This document shows, in pieces, positions 26,409 through 36,170 of a stretch of 64,000 bases of DNA. The stretch spans positions 62,001 through 126,000 of the forward strand of contig OZ242366.1 in assembly GCA_965208945.1 (NCBI GenBank). Direction: 5' to 3'. The notes beneath the pieces were generated by a model. That model was not told the DNA's origin, did not search any database, and worked only from the letters and a program-made list of their open reading frames with translations. Numbering within the stretch: position 1 is the first letter of the stretch; every line of letters begins with the position of its first letter. The position numbers and the translations under genes are program-made. Source of the stretch: JAPPLB01 sp965208945 (GTDB taxonomy: Bacteria; Acidobacteriota; Terriglobia; Bryobacterales; UBA6623).

Positions 26409-26484
26409 GCCGTTGGGGGAGTCGCGGCCAACGAGCCCACCAAATACAGCATATCCCATCGGGCGTTCAGCAAGGTTCGAGACC

Positions 26485-26504
26485 AAGCCTGCCTTTCTCA
26501 CCAC
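26485..26504. repeat. Solitary end of the MITE-like element
   Basis: The block AGCCTGCCTTTCTCACCAC just upstream of the TonB receptor start is a one-mismatch copy of the element terminus, without its partner end. Confidence 0.55.
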
Positions 26505-26722
26505 GAGGCGAGGCGTATTGCCAGCAATCCCCGGGCACACTGAGTGAAACCGGATCGTTTCCAAACACAAACTTCAGATTCCGACACTGACCAGCGGCCG
26601 GCAGCACGGTCGCCGCAGGGTGCTCCATTCAGGCATACACGCCATCATCCCGCAGCTTCCCACTTCATTTTCTCCGACGGCGCCTCCAGACGAAGGCCGA
26701 CACCGGAAAGCAAAACTGTCGA

Positions 26723-27355
26723 TCAGAGGTTCTGCAGGAAATAGTTGAATTCGCGCTCATGACCGATGGTGGTCGCGGGGCCGTGGCCGGGGATGACAAT
26801 CGTCTCGTCGTGGAGAGTGAGGAGCTTTTCGCGAATGGAGACGAGAATGGCACGCGAGTCGCCACCCGGCAAGTCAGTGCGTCCGATGCTGTCGCGAAAC
26901 AGAGTATCGCCGGCGATCAACTTTTCCTCGGATGGGAGGTGGAGGCTGATGCTGCCCTGCGTGTGACCGGGAGTGTGGAGCACAACGAGGTTGGTATCGG
27001 CGAGCTTCACGGTGTCAGCGTCGCGGACCATGACATCAATTTCGGGTTTTTCGGACGGCCTCATGTTCAGCAGCGCGGCCTGAACATCCAGGTAATCCCG
27101 TATCCACATGTCATTCTCATTCATATAGACGGGCGCGCCGGTGCGGCGGCGAAGTTCGGCAGCAGCTCCCACATGGTCAGCATGGGCATGAGTGATGATG
27201 ATGCCTTCGACTTTAAGTTGATGGAGGTCGAGAATCTTCTGGAGCTTCTCCAACTCATCACCGGGGTCAATGACGAGCGCCGTTCGCGTGTCTTCGTCTC
27301 CGAGGATTGAACAGTTGCACTGCAACGGCCCTACCGGCAGTACTTCGTGAATCAT
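26723..27355 (-). CDS. Metallo-beta-lactamase-fold hydrolase (glyoxalase II-like)
   Basis: The 210-residue protein has the two-metal motif THAHADH, then HTPGHTQGSISLHL, IAGDTLFRDSIGRTDLPGG and VIPGHGPATTIGHERE. This is the GloB-like subgroup of the MBL superfamily. Persulfide dioxygenase and hydroxyacylglutathione hydrolase are both possible functions; the N-terminus PVGPLQCNCSILGDE is of the YcbL-like short type. It diverges from the CopD-like gene at 27439. Confidence 0.9.
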   Translation of the reverse strand: MIHEVLPVGPLQCNCSILGDEDTRTALVIDPGDELEKLQKILDLHQLKVEGIIITHAHADHVGAAAELRRRTGAPVYMNENDMWIRDYLDVQAALLNMRPSEKPEIDVMVRDADTVKLADTNLVVLHTPGHTQGSISLHLPSEEKLIAGDTLFRDSIGRTDLPGGDSRAILVSIREKLLTLHDETIVIPGHGPATTIGHEREFNYFLQNL

Positions 27356-27361
27356 TGCCGG

Positions 27362-27367
27362 TATAAT
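27362..27367 (+). promoter_or_regulatory. Consensus -10 box upstream of the CopD-like gene
   Basis: A perfect TATAAT lies 72 bp before the ATG at 27439. No good -35 is seen at 16-18 bp spacing, so support is partial. Confidence 0.35.
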
Positions 27368-27438
27368 ATCAAGTCCCTTCGAGCCGCCCTGTTCGTTCGT
27401 TATTCGCCCATCCTTCGGGGACGACTTGAGGTTTCGCC

Positions 27439-27870
27439 ATGATCGACGTCATCTTACGTTGGAGTCATATCCTAGCGGCCGCAGTCGTAGTGGGCGGTTT
27501 CGCGTACGCCCGTTTCGTTCTTTATCCGGCGACGAAGGCACTGGGCGAAGATGAGCAGGCCAAGCTCCGCGAGGGAATCGCGGCGAACTTGAGGCCTTGG
27601 GCGTTAACGTCGATCGTGTTGTTGGTCGTATCAGGAAGCTACAACTTCTATCAAGTCGTAACTTCGGGCGTAGACACGGCCTACCACATGGCGTTCGGGA
27701 TGAAGTTTCTTCTCGCTCTACACGTTTTCGCGATGCTGTTCATGCTGTCGACCCCGCCAAGCGGCGACCCGGCAAAAGACGCCAAACGCCCGCGCCTTGC
27801 ATTGGGAGCATTCATCTCAGGGCTGATGATCCTGCTTCTCGGCGCATACCTGCGAACCCTGCACAGTTAG
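27439..27870 (+). CDS. Four-helix membrane protein (CopD-like)
   Basis: The 143-residue protein has four predicted transmembrane helices: ILRWSHILAAAVVVGGFAYARFVLYP, PWALTSIVLLVVSGSYNF, MAFGMKFLLALHVFAMLFML and LALGAFISGLMILLLGAYL. The paired histidine of the first helix (WSHILA) and the H in the third (LHVFA) resemble the haem or copper ligands of CopD and related families. The function is unproven. It lies 2 nt upstream of ygfZ and is probably co-transcribed with it. Confidence 0.75.
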   Translation: MIDVILRWSHILAAAVVVGGFAYARFVLYPATKALGEDEQAKLREGIAANLRPWALTSIVLLVVSGSYNFYQVVTSGVDTAYHMAFGMKFLLALHVFAMLFMLSTPPSGDPAKDAKRPRLALGAFISGLMILLLGAYLRTLHS

Positions 27871-27872
27871 CG

Positions 27873-28814
27873 ATGTCCGGTTATCAGGCGCTGCGCGAAG
27901 GCGCCGCGTGGCTAGGTCTTTCCCGGCGAGGTCGGATTCGAGCGACCGGCGAGGACCGTCTGAGGCTGTTGCACGCGATGTCGAGCAACGCCGTGGAGGA
28001 TCTCAAGCCCGGAGAAGGAGCGAGGGCGTACTTTCTCAATGCTCACGGCCACATCCTGGCTGACACGCGGATTTGGGCGTTCGAAGATTCGACTCTTCTG
28101 GATACGGAACCCGAAACCCGGCAGAGCCTCGCCGAGCATCTCGAGAAGTACATCATCATGGACGACGTCACTCTCGAAGACGTGACGGACTCGATGGCGG
28201 CCGTGGCGGTTGAAGGCCCGCAGGCAAGGGCGATCGTCGCGAAGCAGATCGGAGCGGCGCCGGAGTCGGGCGAGCACCATCTAGCCTCCAGCGGAGTGAC
28301 GGTCGTGGCAACCTCGGCGACGGGTCAGCCGGGTTGTTGGCTTCTCGCAGAGGCTGGCGAGGAAAGCGAATTGATCCGGAGGCTGGAGGCGGCGGGCGTG
28401 GCTCCCGCCTCACCCGAGGATAGGCAGGCGGTGCGAGTGGAGAATGGAGTCGTCAGGCATACGCAAGACTTCTTTGAGACGACCCTTCCACAGGAGTCCG
28501 GGCAAATGGGCCCGGTTTCGTTCGCGAAGGGCTGTTATCTGGGCCAGGAGATCGTCGAACGGGTACGCTCGCGAGGAAAGGTAAGGCGGCAACTCGTGCG
28601 GTTGGAAATCGATACGGCAATGCCCCCGTCTTCCGGGTCGGCGGTACTGGCGGAAGGCCACGAGATCGGAACACTCACAAGCCCGGTTTTCTCGCCGAGG
28701 ATGAGCGCATGTCTGGGATTCAGCATCGTTCGCCGGGATGCATCCGGGCCTGATCGTTCGCTGACGGTGGACGGACATTCAGCCCGCGTCACGAGCGCAT
28801 CCGATACGGCATAG
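27873..28814 (+). CDS. ygfZ: YgfZ/GcvT-fold protein
   Basis: The 313-residue protein is a folate-binding GcvT homologue with the family signature KGCYLGQEIVER. It also has GRIRATGEDRLRLLHAMSSNAVEDLKPGEGARAYFLNAHGHILADTRIW. YgfZ proteins act in repair or assembly of certain Fe-S enzymes, with the conserved cysteine of KGCYxGQE being important. The ATG at 27873 follows the CopD-like stop by 2 nt. Longer upstream frames overlap that gene and are rejected. Confidence 0.93.
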   Translation: MSGYQALREGAAWLGLSRRGRIRATGEDRLRLLHAMSSNAVEDLKPGEGARAYFLNAHGHILADTRIWAFEDSTLLDTEPETRQSLAEHLEKYIIMDDVTLEDVTDSMAAVAVEGPQARAIVAKQIGAAPESGEHHLASSGVTVVATSATGQPGCWLLAEAGEESELIRRLEAAGVAPASPEDRQAVRVENGVVRHTQDFFETTLPQESGQMGPVSFAKGCYLGQEIVERVRSRGKVRRQLVRLEIDTAMPPSSGSAVLAEGHEIGTLTSPVFSPRMSACLGFSIVRRDASGPDRSLTVDGHSARVTSASDTA

Positions 28815-28971
28815 GAGGAAGGTGTCGCAGTCTCGATCAGCAAGCCGCGATGAGGAGCATGCGCCGGGGCGGATGTTTCAGGTCAGTGCTCTTGGGCATG
28901 CGATCAGCAAGAATAACGGATGATCATTCCGGCGCCGCTCCAAGTTCCGGTCGCCGTCGACGGTCGAAACC

Positions 28972-29718
28972 ATGATTGATTGCTACGGCATGTCTGATGT
29001 CGGACTGGTTCGGTCCCACAACGAAGATTGCTTTGTTACGAACCCCGAGCAGGGCCTCTTCGCGGTCGCGGACGGCATGGGCGGCGCGCAAGCGGGAGAA
29101 ACGGCGTCGCGCATCGCGATCGAAACATTGACAGCCGAAATCGCTCAACATGGGCCAGACGCAACCGCTGATTCGCTCGAAAGAGCGGTCCGGCTCGCCA
29201 ACGACAACATCCGCCGGGAAGCCGGACAGAACCCGGAATACGAAGGCATGGGCACGACCGTCGTCGCCGTTCTGGCGCGGCCCTCGAAAGCCTTTCTGGT
29301 CAATGTCGGCGACAGCCGCTGCTACTTGTGGACGGGCGGAGAGTTGTTTTGCGTAACGACCGATGATTCCTGGGTAAACGACATCGGCAGGGAGCTGGGG
29401 CTTTCAGAGGAACAGCTTCGCGTTCATCCCTACCGCCACGTGCTGACCAAGGCGGTCGGCACCGAAGATCATCTCGAGGTGGCGGCACAAGAGATCGATT
29501 TTCTTCCCGGGGATGCTTTGCTGCTGTGCTCCGATGGATTGCACGGCGTCACTGGAGAGAAAGCACTGATCGAGATTCTGGAGCAACCGGGCTCGCTCCA
29601 ATCACGCTGCGCAGCACTGATCAAAGCGGCCTTGTCAAAAGGGGCCCCTGACAACGTGACCGCCGTACTTGTGAAGTCCGTTGCAGACGGTCCCGAGACT
29701 GAGACTCCTGGCCAGTAG
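28972..29718 (+). CDS. PP2C-family serine/threonine phosphatase
   Basis: The 248-residue protein has the full bacterial PP2C motif series with metal-binding aspartates: SDVGLVRSHNEDCFV, LFAVADGMGGAQAGE, GMGTTVVAVL, VNVGDSRCYLWTGGEL, LLLCSDGLHGVTGEKAL and GAPDNVTAVLV. It is of the Stp/PrpC type that reverses Hanks-type kinase phosphorylation. No kinase gene is adjacent in this window, so its partner is elsewhere. Confidence 0.94.
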   Translation: MIDCYGMSDVGLVRSHNEDCFVTNPEQGLFAVADGMGGAQAGETASRIAIETLTAEIAQHGPDATADSLERAVRLANDNIRREAGQNPEYEGMGTTVVAVLARPSKAFLVNVGDSRCYLWTGGELFCVTTDDSWVNDIGRELGLSEEQLRVHPYRHVLTKAVGTEDHLEVAAQEIDFLPGDALLLCSDGLHGVTGEKALIEILEQPGSLQSRCAALIKAALSKGAPDNVTAVLVKSVADGPETETPGQ

Positions 29719-29896
29719 CGTAGACCGCCCCTACCGTCGCCGCTCTCTATACTCTATTTCCGCCACATGCTCCGCTGAGGATGTCAGGGAAATACGGTGA
29801 CCGCAGATCAGTCGGCTCCTCTCGTCGGGGCCTTTTCATTCGAGAGACTACATCTCCCGGTTGATGGCGAATTTCTTGCGTCTGCTACGACTGCCC

Positions 29897-32836
29897 TCAG
29901 CGGCCGTGCCGGAGAATTTTTCCGAACAAGCGGCGTGTCTTGAGTTGAACCTCGTGGATCAGTTCCGGCAGCGACTTGCCGTCCGCCGGAGTCTGGCTCC
30001 ATCGTGAAAGCAACTCCTGGACAATAGCGCGATGAGCTCGGTCGGCGGGGATCCTGCTCGTGGAGTGGCCGGTCATGACGCGGCAAGCGTGGTCAAGGGC
30101 GCGAAAGAAGACGGCGTTGGCGTAGAATTCCTCAGCCTCGGCCGCATCCAAGCCCCCGGTGGAATGAATGACGGCGATCCGTTCCGGAGTGTTCAAGGAC
30201 TCGAAGAAGACACCTGCGGCTTTCAATCGAAGATACATCAGGATGAAATCGAGATCGTAATAGCCTCCGGGGCCGGACTTGATCGGGTGAGAAGCACCCT
30301 GCTCCCGTTCGATGCGTTCCCGCATTTCGACCAGCAGGCGGGCGAGTTCCGTATCCATGCCCCAGCGATGCCAACCGATATCCTGCAGTTCGTTGAGCGA
30401 GTTGGTACCACGGGGGATGTTACCGGCAACGGTGCGGGCTTTCATGTAGGTGACGGCTTCCCAGGGCTCAGCGATTTCCTCGAAATAGCGCTTATAACGA
30501 GAGGCAATCTGCACCAATTCTCCGTCCCGGCCCATGGGCCTTAAACGGGTATCGACGGTGAAGATAAAGCCCTCGCGGGTGTAGGTCGAGATAATCTCGA
30601 TGAGCCGTTCGGCGACTTGCGTCCAGCGGTCGTGATCGCCAGCGGCGCCGTCATCCAAGAAGAAGACAATGTCGGCGTCCGATCCCAAATCGAACTCCCT
30701 CATCCCCAGGCGTCCCATGGCAATGACCTGCATGGAAGGGTCTTCGGGAGCAGGCGGCGAGTTTGGGAACACTTCGTCGACGGCGAGGCGATAGGCGGTT
30801 TGGATGACCCAGTCGGCGAGGCGGCTCATGTCTCCCAGGGAATGGAAAATGGGGCGGCGGCCATAGATGCTGCCAGCCAGAATGCGCAACATTTCATGGC
30901 GGTAGAAGCGTCTCAGGCAATCGGATTTCCCGCTCAGGCCGCTTTGGGCCTCCAACTCTTCACTGACCTCTGCCCTGGCGTGGTCAAACAAAGAAGGGTT
31001 TTCCTCAGAGGGAGATTCCGCGACAGCTTTCAGGCGTTTGATGTCTTCGGGACGAGAGATCAAGTGTTCCGCCAGATAAGGGCTGTGTTCAAACAGGTCG
31101 CCCACACACGCAAGCAGCGGTTTCGAATTTTCGATTTCGGCACACAGCGAAGGCATCGTAACGAGCCTGTTCAACAGGAGCTCCATGCGCCTGCTGCCCC
31201 AAAGGATCGGCAGTGAGCGGACGGCCTCGGCGAGGGCGGGTGCATGCCGCTCGATATCAAGAATCTGCCCATGCAGGATTGGAGGCGCCAGCACAGGCAG
31301 GTCCTCACTTTCGTCCAATGGTTGGTGCAACAAGGGCGAATCGATCGCAGTCGGCTCCTGGGAATGGATGACGCGTTCATAAATCTCAGTGACCTGATCG
31401 AAATGGAGGCGCATCTGCAACTCCATCGATTCCCGGCTCATGTGCGGCGAGATCAAATCACGCATCTTGTTCGAGAGAACTTCAAGCTTACGGGCGCCGC
31501 GAGGAAGCGTATGAGTCTGACGATTCTCTTCGAGTTGCAATCGATGCTCGAGGATGCGGAGGAACTGGTAGGCCGCGGAGAGTTGCGCGTAATCGGGCAT
31601 CGAGAGATAGCCTTTTTCGAGGAGCCGGTGAAGAGCAAAGAGCGTGCCGCTGCTTCTGAGCCAGGCGTCACGTCCGCCATGAAGCCGCTGCAGGCACTGC
31701 ACCATAAACTCAATGTCGCGAATCCCTCCGCGGGCAAGCTTGACGTCCGTCCCTCCCCGCGAGCGCCTGCGGAGCTTTTCCTGAATGCGGTCCCGCGTCT
31801 CGGAGATGCGTTCGATCATCGAGAAGTCTGTCGAAGTCTGGTAGATCAAGGGCCGAACAGAGTCGAGAAACAGCGTTCCGAGAGCGGCCGAGCCGGCGGC
31901 GGGACGCGCCTTGATCAGCATCTGCAGTTCCCAATCACGGGCGCGCCGGTGGTAGTAGTCGATGGCGCTACGAAGCGGAACCACAACTTCTCCGACACTC
32001 CCTTCGGGACGCAGGCGCAGGTCAACCCGATAGCAGATCCCTTCGGGCGTGATGCGGGAAACCAGGTCCGTCAAACCATTCGCCACCTGGGTAAAGAACT
32101 CTTTGTTGGTGATGACAATCGGCCCCGACGTCTCCCCTTCATCGGTGAATAGGAACATCAAGTCGATGTCCGAGCTGTAATTGAGTTCACGGCCGCCGTG
32201 CTTGCCGAGAGCGAGAACAACGATCTCGGACTCGATGGGCCCGTGATCGGCGGGCGAGAGCGGCCGACCGAAACGGGCAGTCATCTTCCGGACCATATAT
32301 TCCAAGGCGCCCTGGAGGATGGTGTCCGCAAGATTGGAAAGCTCCAAGGCGACCTCGGGCAACATCGCGAAGTCAATCACATCACGGGCAGCGATACGCA
32401 GGAGCTGCATTCGTTTGAAGCGAGCCAAAGCAAGGGCTATGGATTCCTCATCCGCCAGCGGGGAAAGCCAAGCCAGTTCAGTCCGCAACTCAGGCTTGCT
32501 GCGAAGACGCTGCTGCTGCGGGTCATCGAGGTACCAAGAAAGCAACTCGGGACTCCTCAGAAGAGTTTCCGTGAGGTAGCTGCTGTGCGAGAAGAGGCGG
32601 ATGGCGGCGCCGAGTCGATTTTCTGCGCTGAAGAGATCAGCAGTTTCGCCGGGGGCTATCGTGAATCGATCGACACCCGAGAGGCCCGCGTCGGGATCCG
32701 GAGAATCGTGCAGGAGCTTGGCAAGCCTATCCAAGTCCTCCGGAGTCGATCGTGCGGCGATCCGTTCGAACGAGCGCCGGGCTTCGGCCGGGCGATCGAA
32801 AGGAATGTCAGAGAGAGCCTGATCAACACCGGGCAT
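29897..32836 (-). CDS. glnE: Bifunctional glutamine synthetase adenylyltransferase/adenylyl-removing enzyme
   Basis: The enzyme adds and removes AMP on glutamine synthetase in response to PII. Two nucleotidyltransferase domains are visible, each followed by helical segments: GKHGGRELNYSSDIDLMFLF in the N-terminal half and MGRLGMREFDLGSDADIVFFLDD in the C-terminal half. TRLRPMGRDGELVQ and DLRLRPEGSVGEVV are the matching downstream motifs. The open frame continues 113 residues upstream of the ATG at 32836, but that extension (PLAFLISVLSAES and so on) is not family-like. The chosen start gives about 980 residues, near the usual 950. Start confidence is modest, as no strong Shine-Dalgarno is seen. 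Confidence 0.93.
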   Translation of the reverse strand: MPGVDQALSDIPFDRPAEARRSFERIAARSTPEDLDRLAKLLHDSPDPDAGLSGVDRFTIAPGETADLFSAENRLGAAIRLFSHSSYLTETLLRSPELLSWYLDDPQQQRLRSKPELRTELAWLSPLADEESIALALARFKRMQLLRIAARDVIDFAMLPEVALELSNLADTILQGALEYMVRKMTARFGRPLSPADHGPIESEIVVLALGKHGGRELNYSSDIDLMFLFTDEGETSGPIVITNKEFFTQVANGLTDLVSRITPEGICYRVDLRLRPEGSVGEVVVPLRSAIDYYHRRARDWELQMLIKARPAAGSAALGTLFLDSVRPLIYQTSTDFSMIERISETRDRIQEKLRRRSRGGTDVKLARGGIRDIEFMVQCLQRLHGGRDAWLRSSGTLFALHRLLEKGYLSMPDYAQLSAAYQFLRILEHRLQLEENRQTHTLPRGARKLEVLSNKMRDLISPHMSRESMELQMRLHFDQVTEIYERVIHSQEPTAIDSPLLHQPLDESEDLPVLAPPILHGQILDIERHAPALAEAVRSLPILWGSRRMELLLNRLVTMPSLCAEIENSKPLLACVGDLFEHSPYLAEHLISRPEDIKRLKAVAESPSEENPSLFDHARAEVSEELEAQSGLSGKSDCLRRFYRHEMLRILAGSIYGRRPIFHSLGDMSRLADWVIQTAYRLAVDEVFPNSPPAPEDPSMQVIAMGRLGMREFDLGSDADIVFFLDDGAAGDHDRWTQVAERLIEIISTYTREGFIFTVDTRLRPMGRDGELVQIASRYKRYFEEIAEPWEAVTYMKARTVAGNIPRGTNSLNELQDIGWHRWGMDTELARLLVEMRERIEREQGASHPIKSGPGGYYDLDFILMYLRLKAAGVFFESLNTPERIAVIHSTGGLDAAEAEEFYANAVFFRALDHACRVMTGHSTSRIPADRAHRAIVQELLSRWSQTPADGKSLPELIHEVQLKTRRLFGKILRHGR

Positions 32837-33228
32837 TGAATAAAACGATAGCGCAACTTGCCGTTGCCGCTTTCGCCGTGGTTTCTCGGGGGAGTCGATC
32901 GACGCAAGCTCAGCAGCGGGCTCTTGGCATGAGAGAGAGTCGGCCACAGGCCGAACAGCCTCAGAAGCCAAGGTCGCACGCGCCCACCAGCTTTCGGCCG
33001 ACAAGACAGATATCAGGAAAGCAAGCGGGGAAGGCATCATCTCTCTACATACCGGCGAAAAGATGATCGCCGCAACCGACGACAATCCGAGCAAGAACCA
33101 GGGGGGAAGGGCTTTGCATCGCAGCCAAGGTCGCAAGCCAACCCTCCGAAGCAGACCCGTCGGAGCTTCAGTCATTCGGAACGTCCACGAAGCTTCGCTG
33201 AATCGATCCGGCTACACTGGGGAATCTT
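32837..33228. other. Divergent intergenic region between glnE and serS
   Basis: If glnE starts at 32836, about 390 bp separate it from serS. A TACACT -10-like box at 33213-33218 precedes the serS ATG by about 10 nt without a good -35. If glnE starts further upstream, most of this is coding. Confidence 0.35.
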
Positions 33229-34518
33229 ATGCTGGATCTCAGCTTCCTGCGGAAAAACTTCGACCACGTCCAGGAGCGACTGCGGTCGCGAGGCACCGCT
33301 GCATCCCTCGGGCGTTTTCAGGAAGTAGATCATCAACGCCGCGCCGCAGTCACCGAGATCGAGAACTTGAAGGCACGGCGCAACGCTCTGAGTGCGGAAG
33401 TCGCCAAAGCCAAGCGCGCCGGCGAAGATGCCGACGAACCGATGCAGAAAAGCCGAGAAATCGGCCGACAAATCAAGAATCTCGAAGACAACGTCAAGGC
33501 TCTCGATGAAGCGCTCGCCGAAATCCTGCACGGCGTGCCGAACCTCCCGCACGAGTCTGTGCCCGTTGGAGGCGAGGCGGACAACGAGGAGACCCGCCGA
33601 ACTGGCAAGCAACGCGACTTCGACTTCGAGCCGCAGGCCCACTGGGACCTCGCGCCCGATCTCGGCATCCTCGACTTCGAGCAAGCCGCCAAGATCACCG
33701 GCGCGCGCTTCGCCGTCTACTGGAATGCCGGCGCCAAGCTCGAGCGCGCCTTGATGAACTTCATGCTCGATGTTCACACCCGCGAACACGGCTATACGGA
33801 AGTCCTGCCGCCGTTCGTCGTAAACTCCACGAGCCTCTTCGGCACCGGACAACTGCCCAAGTTCGCCGAAGACCTGTTCAAGCTGGAGAACACCGACTAT
33901 TGGCTCGTTCCCACCGCAGAAGTGCCTCTGACGAACCTGTTGGGCGACAACACCATCGACATCAACCGCCTGCCCATCAAGCTTACGGCGTTTACGCCGT
34001 GCTTCCGCAGCGAAGCCGGCTCGTACGGGCGCGACGTGCGCGGCATCATCCGCCAGCACCAATTCCAAAAGGTCGAGCTGGTCAAGTTCGTTCTCCCCGA
34101 GAACAGCTATGACGAACTCGAATCACTCACCCGCGATGCCGAGGACATCCTCGACCGGTTGGACCTGCCTTATCGGACGGTTGTTCTCGCCACCGGCGAT
34201 CTCGGCTTTTCGAGCGCCAAGACGTATGACATCGAAGTCTGGCTCCCCGGCATGAACGAGTTCAAAGAGATCTCATCCTGCAGCAACTTCGAGAGCTTTC
34301 AGTCCCGCCGCGCGAAGATCCGCTATCGCGACCCGGCCGTGAAGAAAGGGAAATCGCAACTCGTTCACACACTCAACGGCAGCGGCCTGGCCATCGGACG
34401 AACCTGGGTGGCGATCATCGAAAACCATCAGCAGAAAGACGGGACGGTTGTCATCCCGCGAGCCCTGCGGCCCTATCTCGATGCCGAGCGCATCCTTCCC
34501 GGCGGCAACCTCGAATAG
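33229..34518 (+). CDS. serS: Seryl-tRNA synthetase
   Basis: The 429-residue class II synthetase charges tRNA-Ser. An N-terminal antiparallel coiled-coil tRNA-binding arm (about residues 25-105) is followed by the catalytic core. Motif 2 is FTPCFRSEAGSYGRDVRGIIRQHQFQKVE (around residue 255-285). Motif 3 is LNGSGLAIGRTWVAIIENHQ (around residue 382-400). TSEVPL appears as PTAEVPLTNL. The length is normal. The next gene starts at the base after the stop codon. Confidence 0.97.
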   Translation: MLDLSFLRKNFDHVQERLRSRGTAASLGRFQEVDHQRRAAVTEIENLKARRNALSAEVAKAKRAGEDADEPMQKSREIGRQIKNLEDNVKALDEALAEILHGVPNLPHESVPVGGEADNEETRRTGKQRDFDFEPQAHWDLAPDLGILDFEQAAKITGARFAVYWNAGAKLERALMNFMLDVHTREHGYTEVLPPFVVNSTSLFGTGQLPKFAEDLFKLENTDYWLVPTAEVPLTNLLGDNTIDINRLPIKLTAFTPCFRSEAGSYGRDVRGIIRQHQFQKVELVKFVLPENSYDELESLTRDAEDILDRLDLPYRTVVLATGDLGFSSAKTYDIEVWLPGMNEFKEISSCSNFESFQSRRAKIRYRDPAVKKGKSQLVHTLNGSGLAIGRTWVAIIENHQQKDGTVVIPRALRPYLDAERILPGGNLE

Positions 34519-35496
34519 ATGAATGATCGGCGAGTCATCATCGATACCGACCCCGGTATCGACGACGCCCTGGCACTCATTCTGGCTTTCAGCTCACCCG
34601 AGTTGAAAGTCGAAGCCATCACCACCGTAAGCGGCAACGTCCCGCTAAAGGACGCGACGCGCAACGCACTCCAAATACTCGAAGTCCTTGACCTCTCCGA
34701 ACCCCCGCCCGTCGCCTGCGGCGCCGCCCGGCCGATTGTGCGAGAACCACTCGCTGCCCGGCACGTTCACGGAGAAGATGGACTCGGCGACATCGCAGTC
34801 CTAACCAACGTAGGGGGCGGCCCACGCTACCCCCGGCCCACTCTCTCGCCAGTCGGCACAAGCGCCGTAGAGTTGATCCTCAGTCTGCTCAGCGAAAATC
34901 CCGGTGAAATCTCGATCATCGCTCTCGGGCCGCTCACCAATATTGCCCTGGCGCTCGAATCGAATCCCGCGGCCTTCTCTCAAGTGCAGGAAGTCATCGT
35001 CATGGGCGGCGCCGTGAACGGCATCGGCAACGTCACCGAAACGGCCGAGTTCAACTTTTATGCCGACCCGGACGCTGCCTCGCGAGTCATCCGGAGCGGA
35101 ACTCCCATCGCGGTCATCGGACTCGACGTGACCACACGCACCCTGCTCACCCCGGCAGCCCTCGAAGCAAGCACCCGTGGCCGCCGCGACCGCGTCTCGG
35201 AGTTCATCACCGACATTTCAAGCAAATACTTCGAGGTGAGTCTTCAACGACGCGGCCTCAGCGGCTGTCCGCTGCACGACCCGCTCGCTGTCGGCGTCGC
35301 AATCGACCGCAGCTTCGTCACGCTCGAACCTTTCCGAGCCGACGTCGAAACGGAAGGACGACTCACCGCGGGCATGCTCGTCGCCGATCGCCGCAAACGC
35401 GCGGCCCAGCCTGCCGGCCCGACAATCCTAGCCGCCGTTGATGTCCAGTCCGAGCGCTTCATCAACTTCTTCCTGAGCCGTGTCCTGCCCCCATAA
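34519..35496 (+). CDS. Inosine/uridine-preferring nucleoside hydrolase family protein
   Basis: The 325-residue protein begins VIIDTDPGIDDALALILAF, the aspartate cluster that binds calcium at the active site. It has ARHVHGEDGLGD, IIALGPLTNIALAL, VIVMGGAVNGIGNVTETAEFNFYADPDAA and LHDPLAVGVAID with the conserved catalytic histidine-aspartate. These enzymes cleave the N-glycosidic bond of ribonucleosides for salvage. The ATG directly follows the serS stop, so it is probably expressed from the same transcript. Confidence 0.93.
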   Translation: MNDRRVIIDTDPGIDDALALILAFSSPELKVEAITTVSGNVPLKDATRNALQILEVLDLSEPPPVACGAARPIVREPLAARHVHGEDGLGDIAVLTNVGGGPRYPRPTLSPVGTSAVELILSLLSENPGEISIIALGPLTNIALALESNPAAFSQVQEVIVMGGAVNGIGNVTETAEFNFYADPDAASRVIRSGTPIAVIGLDVTTRTLLTPAALEASTRGRRDRVSEFITDISSKYFEVSLQRRGLSGCPLHDPLAVGVAIDRSFVTLEPFRADVETEGRLTAGMLVADRRKRAAQPAGPTILAAVDVQSERFINFFLSRVLPP

Positions 35497-35536
35497 TGCA
35501 CTTGTGTACATGAGCGGAGGCAGCCCGTCTTGGACC

Positions 35537-36058
35537 TCACTCCATCCGGCGCATCGACCATGCCCCATAAACAGCCGTTCCCATCACAGCCACAAGGAGC
35601 AGGCCCATCACCCAAGGATTCAGCCCGGCCGCATTCTCAAGTCCCGTCTGCACCATTTTCCATTGGATGTAGCCCATAGTTGCCGTCACTTGAAGCTTGA
35701 TCACATTGAGCATCCAACGGGCCATCGCGTAAAGCCGCGGCGCGTTCATCTCGGTAACCTGCACGGGGAAGTTGCCGCGGTGCGGAAACCGGCTCGCTAC
35801 CGTCATGACCACATACACCACCAAGCTCACGGCGGGCAGGACCCAGAGGAACGACTTCGGCGCACTGCCCCGCGGCGCACCCCTCCAGTCGAACCCCGAA
35901 GGCACTTGCTCCGGAAGCGCGTCCCAAAGGGCCGTCAGATAGTAAAACCAAAACAGAACAACGCCCAGAGTGACCGCCTCCAGCAGCCACTCCCAACGAC
36001 CCGCCGGCAACCAGCGCACCGGCAGCCGCAGCCATGTTTGCTCACCAAACAACGACAT
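35537..36058 (-). CDS. DUF1648-type membrane protein
   Basis: About 173 residues with four hydrophobic helices (LEAVTLGVVLFWFYYL, FLWVLPAVSLVVYVVMTVA, NVIKLQVTATMGYIQW, WVMGLLLVAVMGTAVYGAW). It has the DUF1648 signature LPEQVPSGFDWRGAPRGSAPKS between the first two. DUF1648 occurs in SdpI-like immunity and regulatory proteins and in stand-alone proteins of unknown role. The ATG at 36058 has GAGGAG just before it; a longer frame starts at 36121. It is divergent from the sulfatase. Confidence 0.8.
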   Translation of the reverse strand: MSLFGEQTWLRLPVRWLPAGRWEWLLEAVTLGVVLFWFYYLTALWDALPEQVPSGFDWRGAPRGSAPKSFLWVLPAVSLVVYVVMTVASRFPHRGNFPVQVTEMNAPRLYAMARWMLNVIKLQVTATMGYIQWKMVQTGLENAAGLNPWVMGLLLVAVMGTAVYGAWSMRRME

Positions 36059-36170
36059 GCTCCTCAGTAGTGTAAACGCGTCGCCTGTCGTTTTTTCTGC
36101 TCGACGACCAAGACGACCCAATCGACCACTTGCCCGTGGCCCAAAGCATCCCTAAACTGACGCAAAACCA

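Noticed and set aside
27597..27872. Longer start for ygfZ
   Set aside because: The extra frame overlaps the CopD-like gene, and its sequence is not family-like.
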